This document shows, one piece after another, positions 20,761 through 29,039 of a stretch of DNA of 32,997 nt. Each line of letters opens with the position of its first letter. Position 1 is the stretch's first letter. Source of the stretch: Mariprofundaceae bacterium (GTDB taxonomy: Bacteria; Pseudomonadota; Zetaproteobacteria; Mariprofundales; Mariprofundaceae); NCBI GenBank assembly GCA_027035825.1, contig JALVTX010000173.1:1-32997 (forward strand), in the 5' to 3' direction. Below the pieces are notes generated by a model. The model was not told where the DNA came from, did not search any database, and worked only from the letters and a program-made list of their open reading frames with translations. The translations under genes were made by a program, and so were the position numbers.

Positions 20761-21189
20761 GTGGCCTACGCAAATTACCAGGACCTCATCGCGGCCTTTG
20801 ACGAGCAGCTCATTATCCAGATGAGCGACGACAACGGCGACGGCATTGCCGATGCGAATGTCATCGACCAGGCGATCCGGGCCGCCGATGCCGAGATCGA
20901 CGCCCGGATCGGCAATCGCTATGCCGTGCCGCTGAATCCGGCGCCGCGCCTGGCGGCGAGCATCTCGGCGGCGCTGGCCGTGGCCGGGCTTTATACCCGG
21001 CGCGGCGTGGACAAGCCGCAGTCCGTCATCGAGGCCGAGCGCGCGGCGCGCGACCTGCTCAACCGCATCGCGGCCGGCACGGCCGGCTGGGGCGAGGCGG
21101 TGACGCCGCCGCCGGACGAAACGAGCCTGGACGTGCGATCGAGCAGCCAGGCGCGCGTCTTCGGTCGCGGCCGCATGAAGGGCTTTTGA
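20761..21189 (+). CDS. Head-tail connector, DUF1320 (Mu gp36-like)
   Basis: This 142-residue protein matches DUF1320: AYANYQDLIAAFDEQLIIQM at the start, then VIDQAIRAADAEIDARIGNR and YAVPLNP, then VIEAERAARDLLNRIAAGTA. These helical proteins are adaptor-like connectors below the portal. It starts with GTG and has only a weak ribosome site. An Asp-rich DDNGDGIAD loop near residue 22 could bind calcium. The end overlaps the next ATG (TGATG). Confidence 0.88.
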   Translation: MAYANYQDLIAAFDEQLIIQMSDDNGDGIADANVIDQAIRAADAEIDARIGNRYAVPLNPAPRLAASISAALAVAGLYTRRGVDKPQSVIEAERAARDLLNRIAAGTAGWGEAVTPPPDETSLDVRSSSQARVFGRGRMKGF

Positions 21190-21617
21190 TGCAGCTGGCG
21201 CCGATCGTGTCGCGGCTGAAGGCGCGGGCGACAAGCCTGAAGCACGTGGCCGGCGCGGCGAACCTGGCGGCGCTGAAGAGCGCGCCCGCGCGAACGCCGG
21301 CGGCATGGGTGGTGCCGGTGAGCGAGTCGGCGAGCGCCAACGTGTCCGCCTCGATCGACGTGGTCCAGCGCATACGCCGGCGCTTCGGCGTGGTCATCGC
21401 CGTTCGCGATGTGCGCGACGCCACCGGCGAGGCGGCGCTGGACGGAGGCCTGGCCCAGGCGCGATCCGAGATCGTCGCGGCGCTCGTCGGCTGGAGCCCC
21501 GACGCCGAATCCGGCGCGATCGTCGCTGCTGGCGGGCGGCTGCTGAGTTTCTCGTCCGGCGCGCTGTGGTGGCAGGACGAGTTCGAGACCGATATCTGGC
21601 AAGGAGGCAAGCCATGA
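21189..21617 (+). CDS. Tail completion/terminator protein (Mu gp37-like)
   Basis: This 142-residue protein resembles the Mu gp37/DUF1834 class or siphovirus tail terminators: a helical start (QLAPIVSRLKARATSLKHVA), a central strand (SASIDVVQRIRRRFGVVIAV) and an end with LLSFSSGALWWQDEFETDIW. It should cap the tail tube and join it to the head. The call depends on gene order as much as on motifs. Confidence 0.75.
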   Translation: MQLAPIVSRLKARATSLKHVAGAANLAALKSAPARTPAAWVVPVSESASANVSASIDVVQRIRRRFGVVIAVRDVRDATGEAALDGGLAQARSEIVAALVGWSPDAESGAIVAAGGRLLSFSSGALWWQDEFETDIWQGGKP

Positions 21618-21754
21618 ACACGAAGGCCGGATCCTGGGAGAAGGATCCCAAGACAGGGAAGCTGAAGCTCGTCGGCCGCACGCGCGATGACGTGGCCGAG
21701 GGCAAGTCGGCGACGGCTGGTGAAGCGAACAAGAGCAAGGGAGGCAAATCATGA
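21614..21754 (+). CDS. Small hydrophilic phage protein
   Basis: This 46-residue protein has AGGAGG upstream, and its start and stop overlap both neighbours by four bases. It is rich in Lys, Gly and Ser with GSWEKDPKTGKLKLVGRTRD. In Mu-like phages a similarly tiny gene often lies just before the tail tube or sheath gene. No function is known. Confidence 0.65.
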   Translation: MNTKAGSWEKDPKTGKLKLVGRTRDDVAEGKSATAGEANKSKGGKS

Positions 21755-22689
21755 TTCGATCCGGACTCAAGGTTCTGCTGGCGGCGGCGGAAACGACCTA
21801 CGGCGTGGACGCCGCGCCGAACCCGGCCACCGATGCCATGCTGGTGGAGAATTTCAGTCTCACGCCGCTGGAGGCCGACGAGATCGTGCCGGAGGGCGTA
21901 GTGCGCCCGACCTTCGGCGCGGAGCATGCACTGGCGCTAACCGGCAAGCGCGTGCAGCTGGAGTTCGACGTTCCGGCGCAGGGCGCGGGCGCGGCGGGCG
22001 GCGTGCCGTTCTGGGGCGTGCTGATGCGCGGCGCGGGCTTCGCGCAGGTGGTGACGCCGAACGTCAGCTGCGCCTTCAACCCGGTCACCGGGGGCGAGGA
22101 ATCGCTGACGCTCCAGGTGTATCGCGGCGGCGTGGCGCACAAGGCGCTGGGCTGTCGCGGCGACTGGTCCATCAAGATCGACGCCGCGGGCCGGGCCCTG
22201 CACCATTTCAGCTTCACCGGCCTGTATCAGGCCGTGACCGATGCGCCGATTCCGGCGGCCACCGCGCTGCCGGTGCGTTCGGAGGTTCCGGTGGACCCGG
22301 CGCACACGCCGAGCTTCACGCTGATGGGCACGGCGCTGGCGCTGAAGAGCCTGGAGATCAAGCGCGCCAACGACGTGCAATTCCAGCAGCTGGTGAACGA
22401 CACCCGCGTGGACATCCTGGGACGCAAGCCGGAGGGAACCGCGACCGTGCGCGAAACGCTTGTCGGCACGTTCAACGCCTGGCAGCAGGCCGAGAACGGA
22501 ACGACCGGCGCACTGGCGCTGACGCATGGCGCGGCGGCTGGAAACATCATCGAGATCAACTGCCCCAACGTACAGATCGGCAAGCCGACCATCTCGGACG
22601 AGAACGGCATTTCGATGATCCAGATGCCGCTCCGCATCGCAAGCACGAGCGCGACGGCGAACGACGACATTCAGGTCATCGCGAGGTAG
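21751..22689 (+). CDS. Major tail tube protein
   Basis: This 312-residue protein, beginning IRSGLKVLLAAAETTYGVDA, has the pattern of the tail tube proteins of siphovirus-type transposable phages such as B3 and D3112 (GAEHALALTGKRVQLEFDVP, WGVLMRGAGFAQVVTPNVSC, then a second repeat-like half with FTLMGTALALKSLEI). It should stack as hexameric rings around the tape measure. No sheath gene is next to it, which marks the tail as non-contractile. Confidence 0.82.
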   Translation: MIRSGLKVLLAAAETTYGVDAAPNPATDAMLVENFSLTPLEADEIVPEGVVRPTFGAEHALALTGKRVQLEFDVPAQGAGAAGGVPFWGVLMRGAGFAQVVTPNVSCAFNPVTGGEESLTLQVYRGGVAHKALGCRGDWSIKIDAAGRALHHFSFTGLYQAVTDAPIPAATALPVRSEVPVDPAHTPSFTLMGTALALKSLEIKRANDVQFQQLVNDTRVDILGRKPEGTATVRETLVGTFNAWQQAENGTTGALALTHGAAAGNIIEINCPNVQIGKPTISDENGISMIQMPLRIASTSATANDDIQVIAR

Positions 22690-22692
22690 GCC

Positions 22693-23034
22693 ATGTTCAA
22701 GCTCGATCTCTCACCCACCTACAAGTATCCGGTCACCGTCCGCTTCTTCGACGAGACGGGACGACGCATCGAACGTCGCTTCACCGCGCACTTCCGCCGG
22801 TTGAAGAAGAGCGAGGCGGCCGAGCTGATGACCCGCGCCGAGGCTGGCGAGATCGAGGACGCCGAGCTGATGCGCGAGATCGTGGCCGGTTGGGAAGGCA
22901 TCGCCGACGCCGATGGCCATCCGATCGAGTGCAACGACGAGACGATCGCGGAACTCGCCGATATCCACGAGGTGGCCAGCGCCATCGGGGTGGCCTGGTT
23001 CGAGTCCCTTACGGGCGGCGCCAGAAAAAACTGA
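22693..23034 (+). CDS. Tail assembly chaperone, short form (lambda gpG-like)
   Basis: This 113-residue protein has the features of the short tail assembly chaperone: RRFTAHFRRLKKSEAAELMT, an acidic middle (GEIEDAELMREIVAGWEGIA) and an end at the slippery site (GARKN). It should coat the tape measure before the tube is built. It lies between the tube and tape measure genes as in lambda. The last codons AGA AAA AAC TGA contain the frameshift heptamer used to make the long form. Confidence 0.88.
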   Translation: MFKLDLSPTYKYPVTVRFFDETGRRIERRFTAHFRRLKKSEAAELMTRAEAGEIEDAELMREIVAGWEGIADADGHPIECNDETIAELADIHEVASAIGVAWFESLTGGARKN

Positions 23035-23357
23035 TCGAGGCCGCCCGCGCTTGGGCGGGCGGCCGGACAGGTGCGCTGGACGATGATGATCGCCGTCTGC
23101 TGGGCGAGGAAATGGCGGCGCGGGTGGAACAATCGCGGGAGGTGCTGATTTGGCCGGAGAACTGGCAGGCATGGCAGGTGTTCGCGGCATGCGCCACGTG
23201 TTGGCGGCTGACGCCGGATGGCCGGCCCTACGGCCTGGTGATGGCGGATGTGCAGGCCGTTATCGCCATGCTCGGGGTCGAGGATGTGACGGACTGCCTG
23301 GAGCGGGTGCTCGTGATGCAGCAGACCGCGCTCGATGTGTGGGCCGCGCGCGGCTAG
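22693..23357 (+). CDS. Tail assembly chaperone, long -1 frameshift form (gpGT-like)
   Basis: A -1 shift at A AAA AAC (23025-23031) makes ribosomes bypass the TGA at 23032 and continue CTG ATC GAG, adding 108 residues (LIEAARAWAGGRTGALDDDD to the stop at 23355) for a total of 221. The added part, with WPENWQAWQVFAACATCWRL, has no start codon or ribosome site of its own at the expected place, so the fusion is the likely product. In lambda the T domain binds tube subunits. The proportion of shifted product cannot be judged here. Confidence 0.85.
23025..23064 (+). promoter_or_regulatory. -1 ribosomal frameshift signal (slippery site plus hairpin)
   Basis: The canonical heptamer AAAAAAC (23025-23031, read A AAA AAC) is followed by seven bases and then a perfect ten-base-pair hairpin, GGCCGCCCGC (23039-23048) with GCGGGCGGCC (23055-23064), loop GCTTGG. 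The heptamer, spacing and stem all fit known -1 signals. Confidence 0.88.
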
Positions 23358-23488
23358 GGCCCTATCAGCGACCAGACGAGCGCCAGCGCGCCCGTCGCGA
23401 ACATGGCCAGCCCCACGAACATCATCCACGGCGCAATCATGAAGCCGATGGCGAATACGGCCGCGCCGCCCCAGATCAGGAGGTTCAT
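23354..23488 (-). CDS. Tiny two-helix membrane protein on the opposite strand
   Basis: In the gap between chaperone and tape measure genes the minus strand holds a 44-codon frame: MNLLIWGGAAVFAIGFMIAP then WMMFVGLAMFATGALALVWS. It is nearly all hydrophobic and forms one or two membrane helices. Its stop overlaps the chaperone stop. No ribosome site is seen, so expression is uncertain. A superinfection-exclusion peptide of the kind HK97 carries among its tail genes (gp15) is one idea. A chance reading frame cannot be excluded. Confidence 0.42.
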   Translation of the reverse strand: MNLLIWGGAAVFAIGFMIAPWMMFVGLAMFATGALALVWSLIGP

Positions 23489-23504
23489 GGATGGAGTCTA
23501 GACC

Positions 23505-25889
23505 GTGGGTGACATGAACCTCAAGCTGGTGCTGGAGTTGGACGATCGCGGCGCCATCAAGGGTATTCGCGACGCCGACGGCAACCTCGTGCGCCTGGGC
23601 GGCGACGGGCGCAAGGCCGGCGACGAAATCGCCGGCGGCATGAGCAGGGCGCGCGCGGGCGTGCGCTCCATCTCCGAACAACTTGGGCGCATGCGCCGGG
23701 AAATCATGGGGCTGATCGGTATCCGGTTCGGCGCGGAAATGGTGCGGGATCTCGCGAGTGTCACCGACCGTTTCAAGGAAGTCACGGCCCGGCTCGCCGT
23801 GGCCAGTCGCTCGGCCGAGGATGCCGCACGCGCTTACAAGGCGCTGTCCGCCATCGCCCGGGAAACGCGCGCCGACTGGGGCGCGACGCTCGATCTCTAC
23901 TCGCGCCTGGCGCGATCCACGAAGGAACTGGGCGTTTCACAGTCCGACCTGTTGACGGTCACGAAGGCCATTAACCAGGCTATCGTGGTTTCCGGCGCCA
24001 GCGCCCAGGAGGCCGAGGCTGCACTGATCCAGTTCGGCCAGGGCATGGCCAGCGGCGCACTACGCGGCGACGAGCTCCGCAGCGTGCTGGAGCAGATGCC
24101 GAGGCTGGCCCAGATGATTGCCAGGGGCATGGGCGTATCGCTCGGCCAGTTGCGCCAGCTTGGCGCGGAGGGCCTGCTCACCACGCGGGACGTGATTGCC
24201 GCCATCAAGGCCCAGGCCGGGAGCGTGCAGCAAGAGTTCAACCGCATGCCGCCGACCATCAGCCAGGCTGTGGCACAGATCCGGAACAGCTTCACGATCT
24301 GGCTCGGCGAACAGGACAAGGCGCTCGGCTCCAGCACGATGCTCTCGGGCGCGCTGATGGGAATCGCGGACAACATGGATATCGCGGCGCGCAGCGCCAT
24401 CGGGCTGTCGGGGGCGATCCTGACATTGAGGGCCAATGCCATGCTGGCCGCGCGAGGGTTCGGTCGTCTCGGCAAGGCGGTCAGTCTGGTCGGGGCAGCC
24501 TTTGCCGGCTGGGAGATCGGCAAGGCGCTCGCCGACAAGTTTGCCATCGTGCGCGACTTCGGCATCACGCTCGGTGCGCTGCTAAATAAGCTGTTTATCA
24601 ACGTGCGATTCTTGGGTCGCAAGATTGCCGCCGAGTTTCGACTGGCTATAACATCTCCGCTGGATGCGCTACGCGAGCGTGTGGCTTCGGTGACCAAAGC
24701 CATCGCGGATGGGCTACGCGCCGTAGGGATGGAAGCCGCCGCAGGGCGTCTGGATGTGCTGGCGAAAGCGTTGCACTCGAACACGCAGAGCGCCCGCCGC
24801 TACCGCGAGGAGATCGCCCGCTTGAACCGCGAGCGCGCCCAAGAGCTTGCGCTCATTGATCGCGGCGCCGTGGCCATGATGCGCGAACCGATGCGGCGCC
24901 GTCAGCCCCCAGCAACGGCATCCGGCGGCGGGTCAAATCCGCCGGCGGCCGGTGTCGATATCCTCAATCAGTTGCGGAAGAAACAACGGCAGCAGGATCG
25001 CGAGAACCTGCGCAAGCACTTGGCGCAGAAGCTTTCCATGCTCGAAACCTCGCTGATGACCGAGGCCGAGCGCGAGAACCAGGCTTATCAGAACAGGCTC
25101 TCCATTCTGGCCCAAGCGCGCGAATTGAAGCTGATCGATGAGCAGCGGCAACAGGAACTGGAAGCGCAGCTGAAGGAACAGCATGAGCAGCGACTGACCG
25201 AGATCCAGCGTCAGGCGCTGGAGCAGCGCCAGCAAATGTTGACCGACTTCCAGAACACGGCGCTTGGATTGCAACAGGGTTTCGCGCAGGCATTTCAGGA
25301 TGCCAGTCGCGTGAACCTGGACCAGATGCTGGCGCGGATGTCGGCTTTTCACGACGCTAGCAAGAAGCTCTGGCAGACGGGGTTTCAAGGCAAGGTGGCC
25401 GTGATGAAGGGCGGCTTGGCGATGATGTCCGGTTTGATGGAAAGTCATAATCGGAAGCAATTCGAGCTGGGCAAGGCTGCGGCCATTGCCAACGCCGTGA
25501 TCAGCACGGCCCAGGGAATGGCCGAAGCTCTAAAATGGGGATTTCCGATGGGCCCGATCTTTGCCGGCATCATCGGCGGCCTTGGCGCCTTGCAGATAGC
25601 GAAAATCGCGTCGACCAAGTTTGGCCAGAAAGGCGCCGGGAGTGCGGGCATTCCCTCTGCCGGCATCGGCGGCGGTACGCCCACCGTGCGGGTAAATACG
25701 CGCACGGGGCTGCCAGCATCCCCTTCCGGCTTGCGGCAACAGCAAGTCCCGACCGTGAACCTCACCGTCCAGGCGTTGCACCCGGAGGCATTGAGTCCGG
25801 AGGTGGCCCAGCGCATCGCGGATAGCCTCGCCCCGGCCCTGCATGACACGCTTGCGCGCGGCGGCCAGAACGTGGCGGTGATGGCATGA
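23505..25889 (+). CDS. Tail tape measure protein
   Basis: This 794-residue protein sets tail length and helps DNA cross the cell envelope. The N-terminal tape-measure domain (about 70-235) has FKEVTARLAVASRSAEDAAR, GATLDLYSRLARSTKELGVS, and GALRGDELRSVLEQMPRLAQ. Hydrophobic stretches follow (about 280-370), then a long Gln/Glu/Arg-rich coiled coil (about 485-590) and a helical C-terminus. At about 1.5 angstrom per residue the length predicts a tail near 120 nm. GTG 23505 has GGAG eight bases upstream; ATG 23514 is an alternative. Confidence 0.93.
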   Translation: MGDMNLKLVLELDDRGAIKGIRDADGNLVRLGGDGRKAGDEIAGGMSRARAGVRSISEQLGRMRREIMGLIGIRFGAEMVRDLASVTDRFKEVTARLAVASRSAEDAARAYKALSAIARETRADWGATLDLYSRLARSTKELGVSQSDLLTVTKAINQAIVVSGASAQEAEAALIQFGQGMASGALRGDELRSVLEQMPRLAQMIARGMGVSLGQLRQLGAEGLLTTRDVIAAIKAQAGSVQQEFNRMPPTISQAVAQIRNSFTIWLGEQDKALGSSTMLSGALMGIADNMDIAARSAIGLSGAILTLRANAMLAARGFGRLGKAVSLVGAAFAGWEIGKALADKFAIVRDFGITLGALLNKLFINVRFLGRKIAAEFRLAITSPLDALRERVASVTKAIADGLRAVGMEAAAGRLDVLAKALHSNTQSARRYREEIARLNRERAQELALIDRGAVAMMREPMRRRQPPATASGGGSNPPAAGVDILNQLRKKQRQQDRENLRKHLAQKLSMLETSLMTEAERENQAYQNRLSILAQARELKLIDEQRQQELEAQLKEQHEQRLTEIQRQALEQRQQMLTDFQNTALGLQQGFAQAFQDASRVNLDQMLARMSAFHDASKKLWQTGFQGKVAVMKGGLAMMSGLMESHNRKQFELGKAAAIANAVISTAQGMAEALKWGFPMGPIFAGIIGGLGALQIAKIASTKFGQKGAGSAGIPSAGIGGGTPTVRVNTRTGLPASPSGLRQQQVPTVNLTVQALHPEALSPEVAQRIADSLAPALHDTLARGGQNVAVMA

Positions 25890-26695
25890 CGCAGGATGCG
25901 CCGATGATCCTCTGGCACAACCTGCTGGCCGGAGCCGCCTACACCGTGGACATCGGCACGGAGGAGGCCGGCAGGCCCATGTCCAACGTCGCGAACCTCG
26001 ACACGCTGCGCCCGGCGCAGATTACAGCGGATCCAAGCGGCGTGGCGCAGGTCACATGGACGTTGCCGGGCTCCATCGGCTACGGCGTCGAGCCATTCGG
26101 CTTCGGCCCGTGGGGCGGGCAATGGCCCATCGAGGCTATCGTGCTGGGCGCCAACCGGCATCAGTCAGCCGGATTTCGCACACCGGGACTCACGTGGGAG
26201 ATCGCGGGGCTGACGATCCAGGACATCTGGCCGGACAACACGGCGGTGATCGTCAAGCCATCCGCCCCGGTCATGACCAGCACCGTCACGCTCAAGATCA
26301 CGGGCGCTGCGGCGGGGCAGCTGATCACCATCCCGGAGCTGTACGTCGGCCCGGCCATCACAATGCCGCATCTGGATTACGGTTATGACCCTTACCACGA
26401 GGTCGCCAACGCGCCGAGCTTCAAGACCGAATCCGGGCGTGAGTACCTGGCCGTGCGCTATCGGCGGCTGGAGGTCTCCCCGCGCTGGTCGGTCGCACCG
26501 TCGCGGCTCTGGGCCATGCTCGATTACTTCCGGGAGCAGGTCCTCGAGGTCCGAAAGGTGTTCTGGTGGGCGTGGTCCCCGGACTCGCACCCGACCGAGG
26601 TCTACCTCACCAGACACAATCAGCCCGCCGCCGGCATGCCGTGGCGCAGTTCCGTGCACCGCAGCTTCGATCTGCGGCTGGTGGAGGCGGTATGA
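25886..26695 (+). CDS. Tail tip protein, unrecognised (distal-tail position)
   Basis: This 269-residue protein overlaps the tape measure stop by four bases. It is beta-rich with many Trp and Pro (FGFGPWGGQWPIEAIVLGAN; MPHLDYGYDPYHEVANAPSF; FWWAWSPDSHPTEVYLTRHN). By position, first gene after the tape measure, it is the likely distal-tail or baseplate hub component of the B3/D3112 type. I recognise no named domain. Confidence 0.7.
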   Translation: MTQDAPMILWHNLLAGAAYTVDIGTEEAGRPMSNVANLDTLRPAQITADPSGVAQVTWTLPGSIGYGVEPFGFGPWGGQWPIEAIVLGANRHQSAGFRTPGLTWEIAGLTIQDIWPDNTAVIVKPSAPVMTSTVTLKITGAAAGQLITIPELYVGPAITMPHLDYGYDPYHEVANAPSFKTESGREYLAVRYRRLEVSPRWSVAPSRLWAMLDYFREQVLEVRKVFWWAWSPDSHPTEVYLTRHNQPAAGMPWRSSVHRSFDLRLVEAV

Positions 26696-26997
26696 AGCAA
26701 CTGCCGCGTGCGCTCGCCGATGCGGTGCAGGCCGGGCAGGCGTCCGAGCCGCTGGCCCTCCTCGCTGTCTGGGCCGAGCGCGGGCCGGAATCCCGGCTTG
26801 TCGCGCCGAACCAACTGGCCGGCTCCAATGATCCGGCGGCTGCGAACGATGCCAACGTGACCGTGACCAACGGTGCGCTAGTGCTGGCTGCCGGCAATAC
26901 GGTGCCGATGGATCCGGCAAATGCGCTTGGCTCGGCCTATCTCGAAACAAAGTGGCAAGGCCATGTGACCGAGGTTGGCCAAGAGGTGTGGGCATGA
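26692..26997 (+). CDS. Small tail-tip associated protein
   Basis: This 101-residue protein begins KQLPRALADAVQAGQASEPL, which resembles the start of larger tip proteins in related phages, and then becomes Ala/Asn/Val-rich. Both ends overlap neighbours by four bases, with GGAGG before the ATG. It may be the split-off N-terminal part of the next protein, or a separate tip component. Confidence 0.65.
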   Translation: MKQLPRALADAVQAGQASEPLALLAVWAERGPESRLVAPNQLAGSNDPAAANDANVTVTNGALVLAAGNTVPMDPANALGSAYLETKWQGHVTEVGQEVWA

Positions 26998-29036
26998 GCA
27001 TCTGGGGCAAGATCACCGGCCAGAAAAAATACCAGCACATCCGATATGACCGGTATGTGGACGCCAACACCCCTGCCATCATGGCACCATTCACGCCTGT
27101 CTCGACCATTCGAGTGGAAGAAGTCAATCTGGGGCTGGAGAATGCCGGCAACCTTGCCGCAACCTGTTATGTCTGGTTCAGGGATGCGCTCACCAAGCGC
27201 CAGATCGGCAATCAGATCCGGTTGAGTCTGGCCGCGGGCAGCGGCGTATCCGTGCATACGCTGTCCGGATTCTCGGCTGCATTGTTCCGGGGACGCGACT
27301 ACGAGTTGGTGGTGGATTTCGCCCGCCCCGACATCAACAGCTATACTGCTCCGCAGTCGTCCACCAGCCACTATTCCGTGGCGATTCGGGCCTATGGCAT
27401 CAAGGGGGCGGCCGTGGGCCCGGCATGGAAGTTCCGGCTTGGCGATGGCGAGGTCGTCATGGCCGGCCGCGAGGGTTATCAGGCCACGGGCGCGGCCTGG
27501 CGGACGTTCGACGTGCGCGAGGCGCCCGCGGGCGACGGGTTGGTGACATTCGTGGACGTAGTGCCGGCCGGCACGAGTATGCAGGTGGAGCTTTGGTACA
27601 CCAACAACCCTACGCTGGCGGCCGCGCCGGGCACTACAGGGTGGACGTATCACGGCATCGTCCAGTCCGGCGACACGATCCCGCCTGCACGGTACTGGCG
27701 GGCCAAGATCAGTTATACCTCGACCGCCGGGAACGACGACACGCCGGAGCTGAGTGCCATCAGCATCATCTATTACCGGGACCCGGTGCTGATCGGCACG
27801 CACGTGCAGGCCGTGCCGCTGACCTCGGGCGGAACGACGGCGCAATCCGCGCCGGGCCTGTCGCGAATCGGCACGGCAAGCGCCGCTCTGTCGCCGCAAC
27901 TCAAGCAACAGATGGTGGGCCGGATGACCTGCGAATTGGCGCCGGAGCCGGAGGCCGATTACCTGGCCAGCGTGCCACTGCGCGGGCACAGGGCGCAGAT
28001 TCGCGTCGGCTACAACGGCGTGCCGGACACCATCGGGCTGTACGATGGCATCGTGCGGGATATGGCCTGGCACGGCAACCGGTGGGCGCTGACGATGGAC
28101 GACATCATCTCCATCACCGATGCCAAGGCCCCGAACCGCCGCTGGCCGACCTGGGACGCCGCGACGGCCTACAATCCCGGCGACATCGTGGCCTACAACG
28201 GCAAGGGCTGGCTGGCGCTGGTCGGCAGCACGGGCGTCACGCCCGGCAGCGATCCTAACACCTGGCAGGAATATGGCGCCGTCTGGAAAGAGCTGGACTA
28301 TACGCCGGCCAGCAACAATGGCACGAACTGGCACCTGGCCGACATCGCTTACGACATCCTGTCCAACGCGATCAACCTGCCCGGCGAGCGCATCGACCGG
28401 GCCAGCATCGATGCGGTCAAGGCGTTGCGCCCCGCTGTTGTCAGTACCGGCGCGCGCATCACGCATCCGGTCTCCGGCCGCAAGCTGCTGGAGGAGATCG
28501 CGTGGCTGTTGCAGGCGCAGTGGATTGAGCGCGACGGGCAGATTGCCCTGTTGCCCGATCCTGATCCAGCGACCGTGGCGCCGGTCGAGACGATCACGCC
28601 GGACGACATCGCCGAGGGCCTGCAATACCGGCGCGGCTGGGCGGACGAGAAGAACGAGTGCCTGATCCTGACCGGCCTGCCGGCGGGCAGCGATGCGGGG
28701 CAACCGGGCAACTACTCGGACGGCATCGTGGCCACGGACGCCGCCGCCGTGCACGACGCCGATGCGGTGCTGCCCCACGTGTTCCACGACCGTTGGAACG
28801 TGCCACAGAGCGAACTCACCCGCATCGCGACGGATTTCGTCTCCAGCTGGGCCGGTGGCCGGGCCGTGGTCCGCGCGACGGTCTCCATGCGGCTGATGGC
28901 CCTGGAGCCGGGCGACGTGATCCGCCTGCAATCCGGCCAGCTCCCAGGAGGGCGGAGTGAGATGCTGATGATGGTGATGCGCGTGGATCTGGACTGGCAG
29001 CGGCAGGCGCTGCGCATGGATTTTCTGGAGGTGTAA
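26994..29036 (+). CDS. Large tail tip protein with CBM5/12-like insert
   Basis: This 680-residue protein is probably the central tail-tip or hub protein. The first 270 residues are beta-rich, repeat-like domains; residues 285-375 and 430-680 look like hub regions with turns such as LYDGIVRDMAWHGNRWALTM and a C-terminal PGDVIRLQSGQLPG. At 384-428 there is a compact chitin-binding-like module (WDAATAYNPGDIVAYNG, then GVTPGSDPNTWQEYG), the CBM5/12 pattern used to bind polysaccharide. It may help recognise cell-surface glycans before the fibre or hub engages. Confidence 0.78.
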   Translation: MSIWGKITGQKKYQHIRYDRYVDANTPAIMAPFTPVSTIRVEEVNLGLENAGNLAATCYVWFRDALTKRQIGNQIRLSLAAGSGVSVHTLSGFSAALFRGRDYELVVDFARPDINSYTAPQSSTSHYSVAIRAYGIKGAAVGPAWKFRLGDGEVVMAGREGYQATGAAWRTFDVREAPAGDGLVTFVDVVPAGTSMQVELWYTNNPTLAAAPGTTGWTYHGIVQSGDTIPPARYWRAKISYTSTAGNDDTPELSAISIIYYRDPVLIGTHVQAVPLTSGGTTAQSAPGLSRIGTASAALSPQLKQQMVGRMTCELAPEPEADYLASVPLRGHRAQIRVGYNGVPDTIGLYDGIVRDMAWHGNRWALTMDDIISITDAKAPNRRWPTWDAATAYNPGDIVAYNGKGWLALVGSTGVTPGSDPNTWQEYGAVWKELDYTPASNNGTNWHLADIAYDILSNAINLPGERIDRASIDAVKALRPAVVSTGARITHPVSGRKLLEEIAWLLQAQWIERDGQIALLPDPDPATVAPVETITPDDIAEGLQYRRGWADEKNECLILTGLPAGSDAGQPGNYSDGIVATDAAAVHDADAVLPHVFHDRWNVPQSELTRIATDFVSSWAGGRAVVRATVSMRLMALEPGDVIRLQSGQLPGGRSEMLMMVMRVDLDWQRQALRMDFLEV

Positions 29037-29039
29037 GAG

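Noticed and set aside
23403..23501. 32-codon plus-strand frame between chaperone and tape measure
   Set aside because: No ribosome site, unremarkable product, and the opposite strand frame there is far more protein-like.
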